DNA of 64,000 nt. Origin: Algoriphagus resistens (lineage in GTDB: Bacteria > Bacteroidota > Bacteroidia > Cytophagales > Cyclobacteriaceae). Position numbers and translations under genes: made by a program. The notes below the pieces were generated by a model. That model had not been told where the DNA came from. It saw only the letters and a program-made list of their open reading frames with translations, and did no database searches. The stretch lies in contig NZ_LMXN01000002.1 in the NCBI RefSeq assembly GCF_001442615.1, forward strand, positions 434,001 through 498,000, given 5' to 3'. This document shows positions 25,502 to 34,500 of the stretch, in pieces (the stretch's first letter is position 1; each line of letters begins with the position of its first letter).

Positions 25502-25598
25502 GTATGAAATCAAGCATGGCGAAAACGTCACACACCAGGATGATTATTCGCCATGCGAGATTCCATATGGCCCTTAAAAGACAAATTATAATCATATG
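25502..25598 (+). repeat. intergenic leader repeat, copy 1
   Basis: This ~94-bp element fills the entire gap from the argS stop to the glutathione peroxidase start and ends on that ATG. Blocks shared with the two copies at 38720-38906 (opposite strand) are ATGAAATC near the left end, CATGGC, CACACC, GGATGATTAT, GCGAGATTCCATATGG, TTAAAAGACAAATTATA and the final ATCATATGAAA. ATGATTAT (25540-25547) can pair with ATAATCAT just before the start codon, and GCCAT with ATGGC inside that, so the leader RNA can fold. The unit is bounded on both sides by ATGAAA. Confidence 0.85.
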
Positions 25599-26177
25599 AA
25601 AAATCTAGTATTTCTAGGCTGTCTTCTTTTGCTGGTCAGTGCCTATGCCATCAGCAAAACACATGCTTCCAAATCCAAGAATAAGCCTGAAACCACCATG
25701 GCAAAGTCATTCTATGAGTTTAAGATGAAAAACCTTGACGGAAAAGAAGTGGACTTCTCTTCTTTCAAAGGAAAAAAAATAATAGTTGTCAATGTAGCTT
25801 CCAAATGCGGTTACACGCCTCAGTATGAAGCGTTGCAAAAGTTATATTCTGAAAACAGAGACAAACTTATCATTTTAGGGTTTCCAGCAAATAACTTTGG
25901 TGGCCAAGAGCCTGGCTCAAATGACGATATCAAGTCCTTTTGCTCTGAAAATTATGGGGTAACATTTCCGATGTTTGAGAAAGTATCAGTGAAAGGTTTT
26001 GACAAGCATCCGATCTATAGATGGCTTTCAGATGCCGAATTGAACGGATGGAACAATGAAGAACCTAGCTGGAACTTCTGCAAATATATTTTAGATGAAA
26101 AAGGCGAATTGATCAAATTTTTCCCTTCCAAAGTAGATCCTTTGGATCAGGAAATCATTGACATAATCAACGCTTAA
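25596..26177 (+). CDS. glutathione peroxidase family protein, exported
   Basis: Thiol peroxidase of the GPx fold, 193 residues, with an N-terminal hydrophobic signal or anchor (residues 3-20). The peroxidatic residue is C71 in VASKCGYTPQY, so this is a Cys rather than selenocysteine enzyme. Gln (NNFGGQEPG) and Trp/Asn (SWNFCKY) of the catalytic tetrad are present. Bacterial members generally use thioredoxin. It probably reduces peroxides in the periplasm. Its start codon is the last part of the intergenic repeat, so that repeat forms its leader. Confidence 0.92.
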   Translation: MKNLVFLGCLLLLVSAYAISKTHASKSKNKPETTMAKSFYEFKMKNLDGKEVDFSSFKGKKIIVVNVASKCGYTPQYEALQKLYSENRDKLIILGFPANNFGGQEPGSNDDIKSFCSENYGVTFPMFEKVSVKGFDKHPIYRWLSDAELNGWNNEEPSWNFCKYILDEKGELIKFFPSKVDPLDQEIIDIINA

Positions 26178-26196
26178 TCAGAAGCATTCCGACTGG

Positions 26197-27117
26197 GTGA
26201 AACGAGCTATTCAAACAAAAAAGGAAGCCTGGCTGCATGCAGTCAGGCTTCGTACATTACCCTTGGCACTGGCAAGCATTTTTGCAGGGTCTTTTTTAGC
26301 AGCATACAAGCAGGTTTTCCGATGGGAAATCTTACTGCTTGCATCGCTTACGACCGTCTTTCTACAAATCCTATCCAACCTCTCCAATGACTATGGAGAT
26401 ACCATTCATGGGGCAGACCACCAGGATCGCCAAGGTCCGGTGAGAGCTGTACAATCCGGGTTGATTTCTTTGCCAGAAATGAAGAAAGCAATGTATCTAT
26501 TTGGTGCTTTAGCCTTGATTTCAGGCTTACTCTTATTATTTCTGGCAGTTCAGGATTGGGTACTTTTCGGGATATTCTTAGGATTGGGATTGGCAGCTAT
26601 CTGGGCTTCTATTACTTATACTTCTGGTAATAATCCATACGGATATGTAGGATTTGGAGATATTTCCGTGTTTATCTTCTTTGGTCTATTAGGTGTATAT
26701 GGTACATTCTTCCTTCACAGTCTGACCTGGAATGACTCCATCATTTGGATTGGGATAGCACTTGGCCTTTTCAGCGCAGCGGTCCTGAACATCAATAATA
26801 TTCGGGATATAGAATCAGATAAAACAGCAGGTAAGCAATCCATTCCTGTGAGAATCGGCAAGAAAGCGGCAATATTTTATAACTGGTTCTTGATCTTGGG
26901 GGGTAATTATTGTCTGGTAATTTTCGCATTTATTACCGATGAATGGACTGCTTTACTAGCACTTGCTATTTTCCCGCTAATGATCAAGATTGGAATCAAC
27001 GTCCAACGGGGCAAGGATTCCCAAGCTATAGATCCAAATTTAAAAAAGATGGCAATCGGCACCTTGGTATGGGTGATTTTATTTGGAGTTGGTTTGGTTT
27101 TTTTAGGAAAAAGCTGA
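26197..27117 (+). CDS. menA: 1,4-dihydroxy-2-naphthoate polyprenyltransferase
   Basis: Inner-membrane UbiA-superfamily prenyltransferase of menaquinone synthesis, 306 residues with about eight to nine helices. The first Asp-rich motif is N64-DYGDTIHGAD and the second is NINNIRDIESDKTAGK, both binding Mg-prenyl diphosphate. RLRTLPLALASIFAG is the typical MenA N-terminal stretch. The start is GTG (26197), 19 bp after the glutathione peroxidase stop; the first Met codon further in would cut the first conserved segment. Indicates menaquinone-based respiration. Confidence 0.93.
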   Translation: MKRAIQTKKEAWLHAVRLRTLPLALASIFAGSFLAAYKQVFRWEILLLASLTTVFLQILSNLSNDYGDTIHGADHQDRQGPVRAVQSGLISLPEMKKAMYLFGALALISGLLLLFLAVQDWVLFGIFLGLGLAAIWASITYTSGNNPYGYVGFGDISVFIFFGLLGVYGTFFLHSLTWNDSIIWIGIALGLFSAAVLNINNIRDIESDKTAGKQSIPVRIGKKAAIFYNWFLILGGNYCLVIFAFITDEWTALLALAIFPLMIKIGINVQRGKDSQAIDPNLKKMAIGTLVWVILFGVGLVFLGKS

Positions 27118-27179
27118 TAAAAGTCCTTTTCTAATCTTCAAATTTGAGGTAATTTGGCATAAAACAATAATCTCCGGTT

Positions 27180-28031
27180 ATGACTAAAATACTTGTCCCT
27201 TATGATTTCTCAGAGCAGGCTCAAAATGCACTGGATTTCTCAACTGCCCTCGCCAGTGGTTTCGGCAATTTCGAGATATCACTCTTAAATGTCATAGAAG
27301 TTCCTTCTACTACCGGCATGGGTACAATGGGTGGCGGGGAGGTTATACCTGAAATGGAGAACCAGGTTTTCTTCATCGAACTGATGGATCGCCGCAAGGA
27401 GCAATTCAAAGAAATGGAACAGCGGTATGCCGGGAAAAATTATGGATTCAATACTAAAATAGTCTTGGGAAATGCCTTCCGAAGTATTGCCTCTGCCATT
27501 TCAAAGGAAGATCCTGATTTGGTGGTAATGGGATCTAAAGGTACCAGTGGGCTTGAAGAGGTTTTGATTGGAAGTAATACCGAAAAAGTAGTACGCACGG
27601 CCCATTGCCCCGTGGTCACGGTAAAGTCACAAGCTGATCCAACTGCAATCAGGAAAATTGTGTTCGCCAGTGATTTCCGTGAAGACCAAGATCAGTTGGC
27701 CGATCAGCTGAAAGCCCTTCAAAAACTATTTGATGCGGATCTGTATCTGGTAATAATCAATACTCCCGGAAGCTTTGAAACCACCCGGGAGTCTGCAGTT
27801 AGAATTAAAAGATTTGCCAATAAATATGCTATCGACCATGCTGTGGCAGAGATTTATAATTCCTATTCTGAAGAAGCTGGAATTGTAGAGTTTGCAGAAG
27901 ATATTGATGCTGATCTGATCGCAATGGCCACTCATGGCAGAACGGGGCTGGCCCACTTGTTTACAGGAAGCATTGCCGAAAATGTCGTAAACCATGCAAA
28001 ACGCCCTGTATGGACTTTTAAGACTAAATAA
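27180..28031 (+). CDS. tandem universal stress protein
   Basis: Cytosolic protein of 283 residues with two UspA domains (about 1-143 and 157-283). The first carries the ATP-binding GSKGTSGLEEVLIGSNTEKVVR pattern in segments (VVMGSKGTSG, then GSNTEKV); the second has IAMATHGRTG and GSIAENVVNHA. Both domains therefore keep the G-2x-G-9x-G-S/T signature. Role: stress survival, exact partner unknown. Separate gene 62 bp after menA. Confidence 0.92.
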   Translation: MTKILVPYDFSEQAQNALDFSTALASGFGNFEISLLNVIEVPSTTGMGTMGGGEVIPEMENQVFFIELMDRRKEQFKEMEQRYAGKNYGFNTKIVLGNAFRSIASAISKEDPDLVVMGSKGTSGLEEVLIGSNTEKVVRTAHCPVVTVKSQADPTAIRKIVFASDFREDQDQLADQLKALQKLFDADLYLVIINTPGSFETTRESAVRIKRFANKYAIDHAVAEIYNSYSEEAGIVEFAEDIDADLIAMATHGRTGLAHLFTGSIAENVVNHAKRPVWTFKTK

Positions 28032-28048
28032 TTCATCTAATACATAGC

Positions 28049-28074
28049 AATACCTACTCCTTGGGGTAGGTATT
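28049..28074 (+). terminator. hairpin between Usp and SUI1 genes
   Basis: Perfect 9-bp inverted repeat AATACCTAC / GTAGGTATT with TTTC following. It sits 17 bp after the Usp stop and 10 bp before the next start, so it could terminate the Usp transcript or fold in the next leader. Confidence 0.55.
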
Positions 28075-28084
28075 TTCATGAGAT

Positions 28085-28438
28085 ATGGCAAAGAAAAATA
28101 ACGATTGGAAAAAGCGGGATGGTATGGTATACTCCACCAGCGATGATTTTGAATTCCAGAGTGGAAATGATGAAGCAGAAGAAACCCTGGCCGCCAATCG
28201 ACAAAACCTTAAAGTACTGCTGGACAAAAAAGCCCGTGCAGGCAAGAAAGTAACCCTTATTGAAGGGTTCATCGGAAGCGATGATGATCTTAAAGAATTG
28301 GGAAAAATGCTGAAAAATAAATGTGGAGTCGGGGGATCTGCCAAGGATGGAGAAATACTTATCCAAGGTGATCATCGAGACAAGGTGGTCCAGGTGCTAT
28401 TGGCGGCAGGATATAAAGCAAAGAAGTCTGGAGGATAA
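28085..28438 (+). CDS. SUI1/eIF1-like translation factor (YciH family)
   Basis: Small cytosolic protein of 117 residues with a SUI1 domain at about 38-115. The core [21 protein letters not shown] followed by [19 protein letters not shown] is the characteristic eIF1/YciH segment with its basic and Gly-Gly loop. Bacterial YciH proteins can mimic part of IF3 and affect initiation fidelity; the role in Bacteroidetes is untested. The N-terminal 35 residues are charged and probably disordered. Confidence 0.9.
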   Translation: MAKKNNDWKKRDGMVYSTSDDFEFQSGNDEAEETLAANRQNLKVLLDKKARAGKKVTLIEGFIGSDDDLKELGKMLKNKCGVGGSAKDGEILIQGDHRDKVVQVLLAAGYKAKKSGG

Positions 28439-28492
28439 GACCAAAGGTTCTTTACCTAGAGAGCTAACTGATATTTTTTTTAGAGAAGTTTA

Positions 28493-29374
28493 GTGCACGA
28501 CACCTTACTACTTTCTGCCGCCCTCGGGCTGAGAATTATCTCCAATCCTCTGGGGAATGTATTCCAAAAACAATTGACCCTTCAGGGAACACATCCATTG
28601 TGTGTTAACTTCCTTGCCTACCTCCTACTTGCGGCTGTATGTTTTTTGTCTTTAAGCTTTGTAGCAGTCAGTGAATTAAACAATGATTTTTGGCTTTATT
28701 CTGTCCTTGGCGGAATCTTCGGCGCGTTGGGAAATGGACTATTGATTAAAGCTCTCCATAAAGGGAATCTTTCCATTTTAGGCCCCATTAATTCCTATAA
28801 GTCAATTATAGGCTTGTTTTTCGGTATGCTTCTCCTGGGTGAAATCCCTAATCTGTGGGGAGTTTTAGGAATAGTGATTATAATTTACGGAAGCTATCTG
28901 GTGCTGGATACCACAGAAGAGCGCTTCACACCGGCTCTACTTCGAAACAAGGAAATCCAGTTTCGCATCGGTGCAATGGTTCTTACAGCTATAGAAGCAG
29001 TATTTGTAAAGAAAGTCATCCTTTCTTCCTCTCCTGCCCTAGCCTTTATTTCTTGGTGTTTTTTCGGTGCATTGTTTTCATTTATCCTCGTACTAGCTTT
29101 TCGGGTAAGCTTAAAACATCAAGTTGCGAATTTTAATAGAAGCACTTTCGGTAAGCTTTTTCTTTTGATTAGTTGCATCGGTACCATGCAACTTTCTACC
29201 AACTTTGTACTTAATCGCATGGATGTAGGCTATGCGCTTTCGCTTTTTCAACTCTCCATACTTGTGAGTGTACTATTTGGCTATAGAATTTTCCAAGAAA
29301 AAGACATTGGAAAAAAAATCATCGGATCGGCAATTATGCTTGTGGGATCAGCCGTACTTATCCTTTTCAATTAA
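28493..29374 (+). CDS. EamA-family (DMT) transporter
   Basis: Inner-membrane drug/metabolite transporter with 293 residues and ten predicted helices forming two EamA repeats. The segment SVLGGIFGALGNGLLIKALHKG followed by LGPINSYKSIIG is typical of the first repeat. The start is GTG at 28493 (MHDTLLL), near the expected start of helix 1. Substrate unknown. Ends 44 bp before the convergent HD/Pycsar-type gene. Confidence 0.85.
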   Translation: MHDTLLLSAALGLRIISNPLGNVFQKQLTLQGTHPLCVNFLAYLLLAAVCFLSLSFVAVSELNNDFWLYSVLGGIFGALGNGLLIKALHKGNLSILGPINSYKSIIGLFFGMLLLGEIPNLWGVLGIVIIIYGSYLVLDTTEERFTPALLRNKEIQFRIGAMVLTAIEAVFVKKVILSSSPALAFISWCFFGALFSFILVLAFRVSLKHQVANFNRSTFGKLFLLISCIGTMQLSTNFVLNRMDVGYALSLFQLSILVSVLFGYRIFQEKDIGKKIIGSAIMLVGSAVLILFN

Positions 29375-29417
29375 CCCCAAAGGGAACCTAAACTTAGCTC
29401 GACATCTCAATCCCTAT

Positions 29418-30605
29418 TCAATACTGAATCGGATCAAAAAAGAGTGTCGCTATCAAAAATGAAATCACTGATATAACAAATCCGAACATAAAAATATTAT
29501 AGCTCTTTCTGAGCATTCGATACTTCTCTGAAAGCACTTTACCCAGGTAATAAACATCCGTAATCATGCTGTCATATAGGTAGTTCCCATCCTCCATCAA
29601 CGCATGCATTCCTCCCTTATAAGCTGAAAGTGACATTTGATGAAAATTTCCGAAGTAAAGGAGATTCCCTTGTTTCTTGTCAATATCCTCTTTAGTCACC
29701 ACCCCGGTGGACACCTTGGGTCTGGTAGCCAAAATAGCAAAAACCATCGCCGTAAGGCAGGTAGCTACCAGCAGAAATGTAGGAATCATATAATTGGGAT
29801 ACTCCTCCAGCTTACGGACTAAGACTGTCACTACTATGGATAAAATTATTGAATTCACAGAAATCATGATATTGGCTTTGTTGTCCGCCAAAGCGGAAAG
29901 CTGTAAATGGTTTGTAGAAGTAACACGGAACATCGTCTCTACACCCCGTTCTGACTTCTTTTTGTCCTTTTTATTTTTCTTTCCCTGCGAACTGCTTTCC
30001 TTCTCTTCTAGCGATTCTTCGATTTTCATTTCAATAAGTTTCAAGTTTTTCTCTTTGCCGGGCTGAAGAAATTTCCTTGCATACTCAGTATGGTAACGGT
30101 GCGACAACATAAATACCTGACTACTTCTCAACCAATCACTAAGCGGAACTTTCCCATACCCTAAATTTTCCTTTTCTTTTTTCAATAAGAGCGTTTGCTC
30201 ATAAAACTGATCCGAACTCAAATGGTACAAATCAGCATCACAAATTATTTCTTCCAGCAGGTTTTTGGGATTCTGTGGAATTCTGGTAGCCAGAATAAGG
30301 GATTTTATCCGATCCACACGTTCCTTGCTAATCCCCACTTGGATCAAGCAATCCTCGGCCATCTCGGCTCCGCGGATTTCATGTCCCTCGCCCTCCCCCT
30401 CCCAGTATCCTATATCATGCATCCATCCTGCAAAAAATAAGTCATCCTTTTCTTCTTTCCCTAACTTGTAGTAATCACCTATCTCGTTGACTTTCTCCAC
30501 GATCTGCAAGGTATGATCTAGGTTGTGATAGCAAATTTCCGACTTTTGCCGATTTTCAAACATTTTCCTGATCCGGGATTCAAATTTTACTAATTGTTTA
30601 TCCAC
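29418..30605 (-). CDS. HD phosphohydrolase fused to Pycsar-effector-type membrane domain
   Basis: A 395-residue two-part protein. Residues 1-190 form an HD domain with ligands H31, H63-D64 (WMHDIGYW) and D123/D125 (CDADLYH), the group that hydrolyses nucleotides. A highly charged linker (200-222, GKKNKKDKKKSER) leads to a membrane domain starting FRVTSTNHLQLSALADNKAN; the DxKAN-I-x3-N motif and about three helices (248-264, 275-293, 362-386) are the PycTM type (formerly DUF5706) used as the membrane-disrupting effector of Pycsar anti-phage systems. No cyclase gene lies nearby, so a defence role is unproven and a housekeeping one is possible. Divergent from the YjiK-like gene. Confidence 0.85.
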   Translation of the reverse strand: MDKQLVKFESRIRKMFENRQKSEICYHNLDHTLQIVEKVNEIGDYYKLGKEEKDDLFFAGWMHDIGYWEGEGEGHEIRGAEMAEDCLIQVGISKERVDRIKSLILATRIPQNPKNLLEEIICDADLYHLSSDQFYEQTLLLKKEKENLGYGKVPLSDWLRSSQVFMLSHRYHTEYARKFLQPGKEKNLKLIEMKIEESLEEKESSSQGKKNKKDKKKSERGVETMFRVTSTNHLQLSALADNKANIMISVNSIILSIVVTVLVRKLEEYPNYMIPTFLLVATCLTAMVFAILATRPKVSTGVVTKEDIDKKQGNLLYFGNFHQMSLSAYKGGMHALMEDGNYLYDSMITDVYYLGKVLSEKYRMLRKSYNIFMFGFVISVISFLIATLFFDPIQY

Positions 30606-30662
30606 TGCTATTCACTTATTTTGAGTAATACTAAATTCAAGTTAATTGGTTCAGATTGAATA

Positions 30663-31520
30663 ATGATGCATTACTATCAGATATTAATTATCCTTCTATT
30701 ATTAACAGGTCAATGTGGCACAACTGGGCCGGAGAAGATAAGTAGACCTTTCCCCGATGGGTACAATCTGGAAAATTTTCAAAAGATCATACTTCAGGAT
30801 GATATGGAAGAAGTTTCCGGATTAGAATGGGTTGAAGAAAACAAGCTTTGGGCAATTGAAGATGAGTCATCTATACTCTATAATCTTGATCCTGAAACAG
30901 GCAAAATCCTTAAAAAGAAGAAATTTGCCAAGAACAAAGATATTGAAGATTTGTTGGTAACAGACAAGGTTGCCTGGGTTCTACAAAGCAATGGCACACT
31001 CTACGAAGTCACTTCCCCGCTCAGCAAAAATCCAAAAACTACCGAACATCATTTCCCAGTCAAAAAAAAGAGGGATATTGAGGCAATAGTTGCTTCCAAA
31101 ACAGAACCTTATCTATATATTATTTGTAAAGCTTGTAAATGGGACGTAGGTCCTGAACAAGCTTCTATTTTTAAGTTTGACCTGACTACCAAAAGCTATG
31201 ATTCTATTCCATTCACTGCATTGAAAAGAGAAGACATGCAACCGTTGCTAAAGACCAAAAGGGCAGAACCATTAAAAATACAGCCCTCTGCGGCGGCATG
31301 GCATCCGATAGAGAATCTAATTTATATTCTTTCTTCCAGTGGTAAATGGCTATGCATTACTGATACGGATTTCACCCCGAAAAAAGTATACAGACTTGAC
31401 CCCCGACTTTTCAAACAACCTGAAGGGATTACATTTGATCAAAAAGGCAATATGTATATATCAAATGAAGCCCAGGACGGCAATGCCAACATTCTTAAAT
31501 TTTCTTATAATCATCCATGA
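30663..31520 (+). CDS. exported YjiK-like (SdiA-regulated family) beta-propeller protein
   Basis: An exported protein of 285 residues with a hydrophobic N-terminus and a cysteine at position 18 (LLTGQC); Gln at -1 makes it a non-standard lipobox, so a lipoprotein is uncertain. The rest is built of strand-rich repeats such as EVSGLEWVEENKLWAIED and QPEGITFDQKGNMYISNE, the E-G-[IL]-[TE] pattern of the SdiA-regulated/YjiK propeller family. An ATG three bases further in could also be used. Its stop overlaps the start of the phosphatase-barrel gene by 4 bp (ATGA), so the two are coupled and likely act together at the envelope. Confidence 0.8.
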   Translation: MMHYYQILIILLLLTGQCGTTGPEKISRPFPDGYNLENFQKIILQDDMEEVSGLEWVEENKLWAIEDESSILYNLDPETGKILKKKKFAKNKDIEDLLVTDKVAWVLQSNGTLYEVTSPLSKNPKTTEHHFPVKKKRDIEAIVASKTEPYLYIICKACKWDVGPEQASIFKFDLTTKSYDSIPFTALKREDMQPLLKTKRAEPLKIQPSAAAWHPIENLIYILSSSGKWLCITDTDFTPKKVYRLDPRLFKQPEGITFDQKGNMYISNEAQDGNANILKFSYNHP

Positions 31521-34500
31521 AGAAATTTATTCTGCTTCTGGTTTTTAGCATGCAGTCATCAATTCTATGGGCTCAACAGGAAGCTTCTCTGAAATTCCGG
31601 ATCTACTTGATCGGGGATGCTGGAGAAATAGAAAATGGACATCATCCTGTGGTCGAAGACGTAAGTGATAAGCTTCAATCTGATGAAAGCATACCTTCAC
31701 ATATCATTTTCCTAGGTGATAATATTTATCCTAAAGGAATGCCTGACCCAGAAGACAATGACAGGGCGGAAGCCGAATGGATATTGAAAACCCAGCTAGA
31801 TCTATCTCAGTACCTAAGTGGTAAAATCTGGATGGTGCCCGGAAACCACGATTGGGCGCGAGGAAGGTCCCAAGGCTGGAATGCGGTATTGCAAGCAGAA
31901 GAATATGTACAGGAAAACTATCCTGAAGACAAAGTCCTGTGGATTCCAAGTGGTGGCTGTCCAGGCCCAAGTGTATTCGAATTGGACGCAGAGACGATTC
32001 TTGTCACTTTGGACAGCCAGTGGTGGCTGCAACTAAAAGATAAACCAGGAGAAGATTCAGATTGTGATTACAAATCAGAGGAAGAGATCTTGGCAGCCCT
32101 AGGCTATATTCTTGAAGAAAATCAGGATAAAACCATCCTTGTGGCAATGCATCATCCGCTCCGATCTTACGGTCCTCACAATGGTGCCTATAGCTGGAAA
32201 GACCATATCTTTCCCCTGACAGCTGTCTCGCCCAACCTATATATCCCATTGCCGGTGATAGGCTCCATCTACCCCTTGTACAGAAGTTGGTTTGGCGATA
32301 TTCAAGATCTTCGTCACCCAAAATATGAGGCAATGATCAGTGCATTGGATAGGATTTTTGATAACCATCCCAATGTGATAAATGTCGCGGGACACGAACA
32401 TGGCCTGGCATATACGCGTGAGGACAATTTACATTATGTAATCAGCGGAGCCGGAGCAAAAAACACATATATCAAAAAGAACAATTCTGCAGATTTTACT
32501 TATCCTTTACAAGGATATGCCGTGTTGGACTTCTATGATAACCATGAAGTTCTAATTACTTACTTTGACCCAATGAAGGAGGAACCGCTGTATGAGGCAC
32601 AATTGGTGAAACCTTTTGCAGATAATGTGTCGGAATTGGAGATGTTCAATCGTACTATTCCCAAGGAAGTTACCCGACCGGTTTCAACCCAATATCTACA
32701 TGGTCAAGGGTATTATAGATTCTTGGGGAAAAACTATAGGGAAACATGGGCCACTCCTGCCACTTTCAAGGCAATTGACCTAACTACGGCAAATACTGGA
32801 TTGTCCATCATCAAGAAAGGAGGCGGTTTGCAAACCCATTCCTTAAGATTGGGCAACAAAGAAGGTAAGGAATATGTGATGCGCTCTGTAAACAAATATC
32901 CTGAGAACGCCCTTTCCCCTGAACTTCGTCAGACCATCGCCAAGCAGGTAATACAAGATCAAATATCTTCCTCACACCCTTACGCTGCGCTGGCGGTAGC
33001 CAGGCTGGCTGATGAAGTGGGGATAGTTCATACCAATCCCAAGATCGTGTACTTACCCGATGACCCGCTACTTGGAATTTACAGAAAGGACTTTGGAGAT
33101 GAGTTATACCTTTTTGAAGAGCGGGAAATAGCAGGAAAAGACGCTCCCGAAAATGTAGAGTTTTTCAGCACGGACAAAATGCTCAAAAAAATCCATGGTG
33201 ACAACGATCATCAGGTAAAGCAAAAAGAAGTCCTGAAAGCCAGAATATTTGATTTTTGGATAGCGGACTGGGACCGACATGATGATCAGTGGAGATGGAT
33301 CGGGGAGAAAGGAAAAAAAGGATGGGAGTTCACTCCTATGCCCAGGGACAGAGATCAGGCATTTTTCGTGAACCAGGGGATTTTCCCGAAAATAGCCAGT
33401 CGCAAATGGGCAGATCCTAGATTTCAGGGATTTGATTATGCCCCTCCCCGCTTTGTATCTGGATTCATGTTTAACGCTAGGTATTTTGATCGCAGCTTCC
33501 TCAACGAACTAGACAGGAAAGATTGGGAACAAGCATTGGACAAAATCATACCAAAAATGACAGAGCAAGCGATTTCCGATGCTTTTGTGGACTGGCCAGA
33601 CACCATAGCTTCGAAAGATGCTCCCGGGATTCAGGCAAAGCTCCGCCAACGAAAAACATGGCTAAAGGAAGAAATGCTCAAGCATTACGCATTCCTTTCT
33701 AAGAATGTGGATGTCGTCGGCTCCAATAAAAACGAAGAATTTGACATAACCTACCGCGAAGATGGTAGGATAAAGGTAGAGGTGAGAAAAATCGATAAGT
33801 CTGGGGATTTGGAACAGAAACTTTACGACAGAACTTTCCTTCCTGACGAGACCGAGGAAATCAGGCTCTATGGATTAAAAGGCAACGATACTTTTTATTT
33901 CGAAGGAGAAGGCCCAGGTAAAATCAAAGTAAGGGTAATTCCCGGTACAGGGGAAAAACTGGTTGACGACCAAGGCATCACATCAAAAAAGAATACACTC
34001 ATCTACCAAAACCGTGAAGAAAAGTTACCCATGGATCTGGGTAAAAGTGTAAAAATCAATTATGCTCCTTCCCTCTCTTATTTAACTTACGACCGGAAGG
34101 AATTCAAGTATGATAAGCTGATGCCCTTGGCCTCTGTAGCAATTAACAAAGACGATGGCCTATTCTTGGGAGCTGGAGTCCTCTGGGAAAAACATGGTTT
34201 TAAAAAAGAACCTTTTGCTGTACGCCAGTCCATAGTAGGCAATTACGCCATTATGTCAAATGCTTTCAACATTGAATACAATGGTCATGCTGTGGATTTA
34301 TTGGGGAATCTTGATCTGGTGTGGAAGGCAGATGTAAGAGCTCCGGATTATGCTTATAATTTTTTCGGTATCGGAAATGAAACAGAATATAAGAACGAGG
34401 TTTATGAGATAGATTATTACAGAGCACGATTTAGCTGGTATGAGCTATCCGGCGGAGTACAGTCCAAGCTAGGAGAAAGCGGCAGTTTTACTGTAGGACC

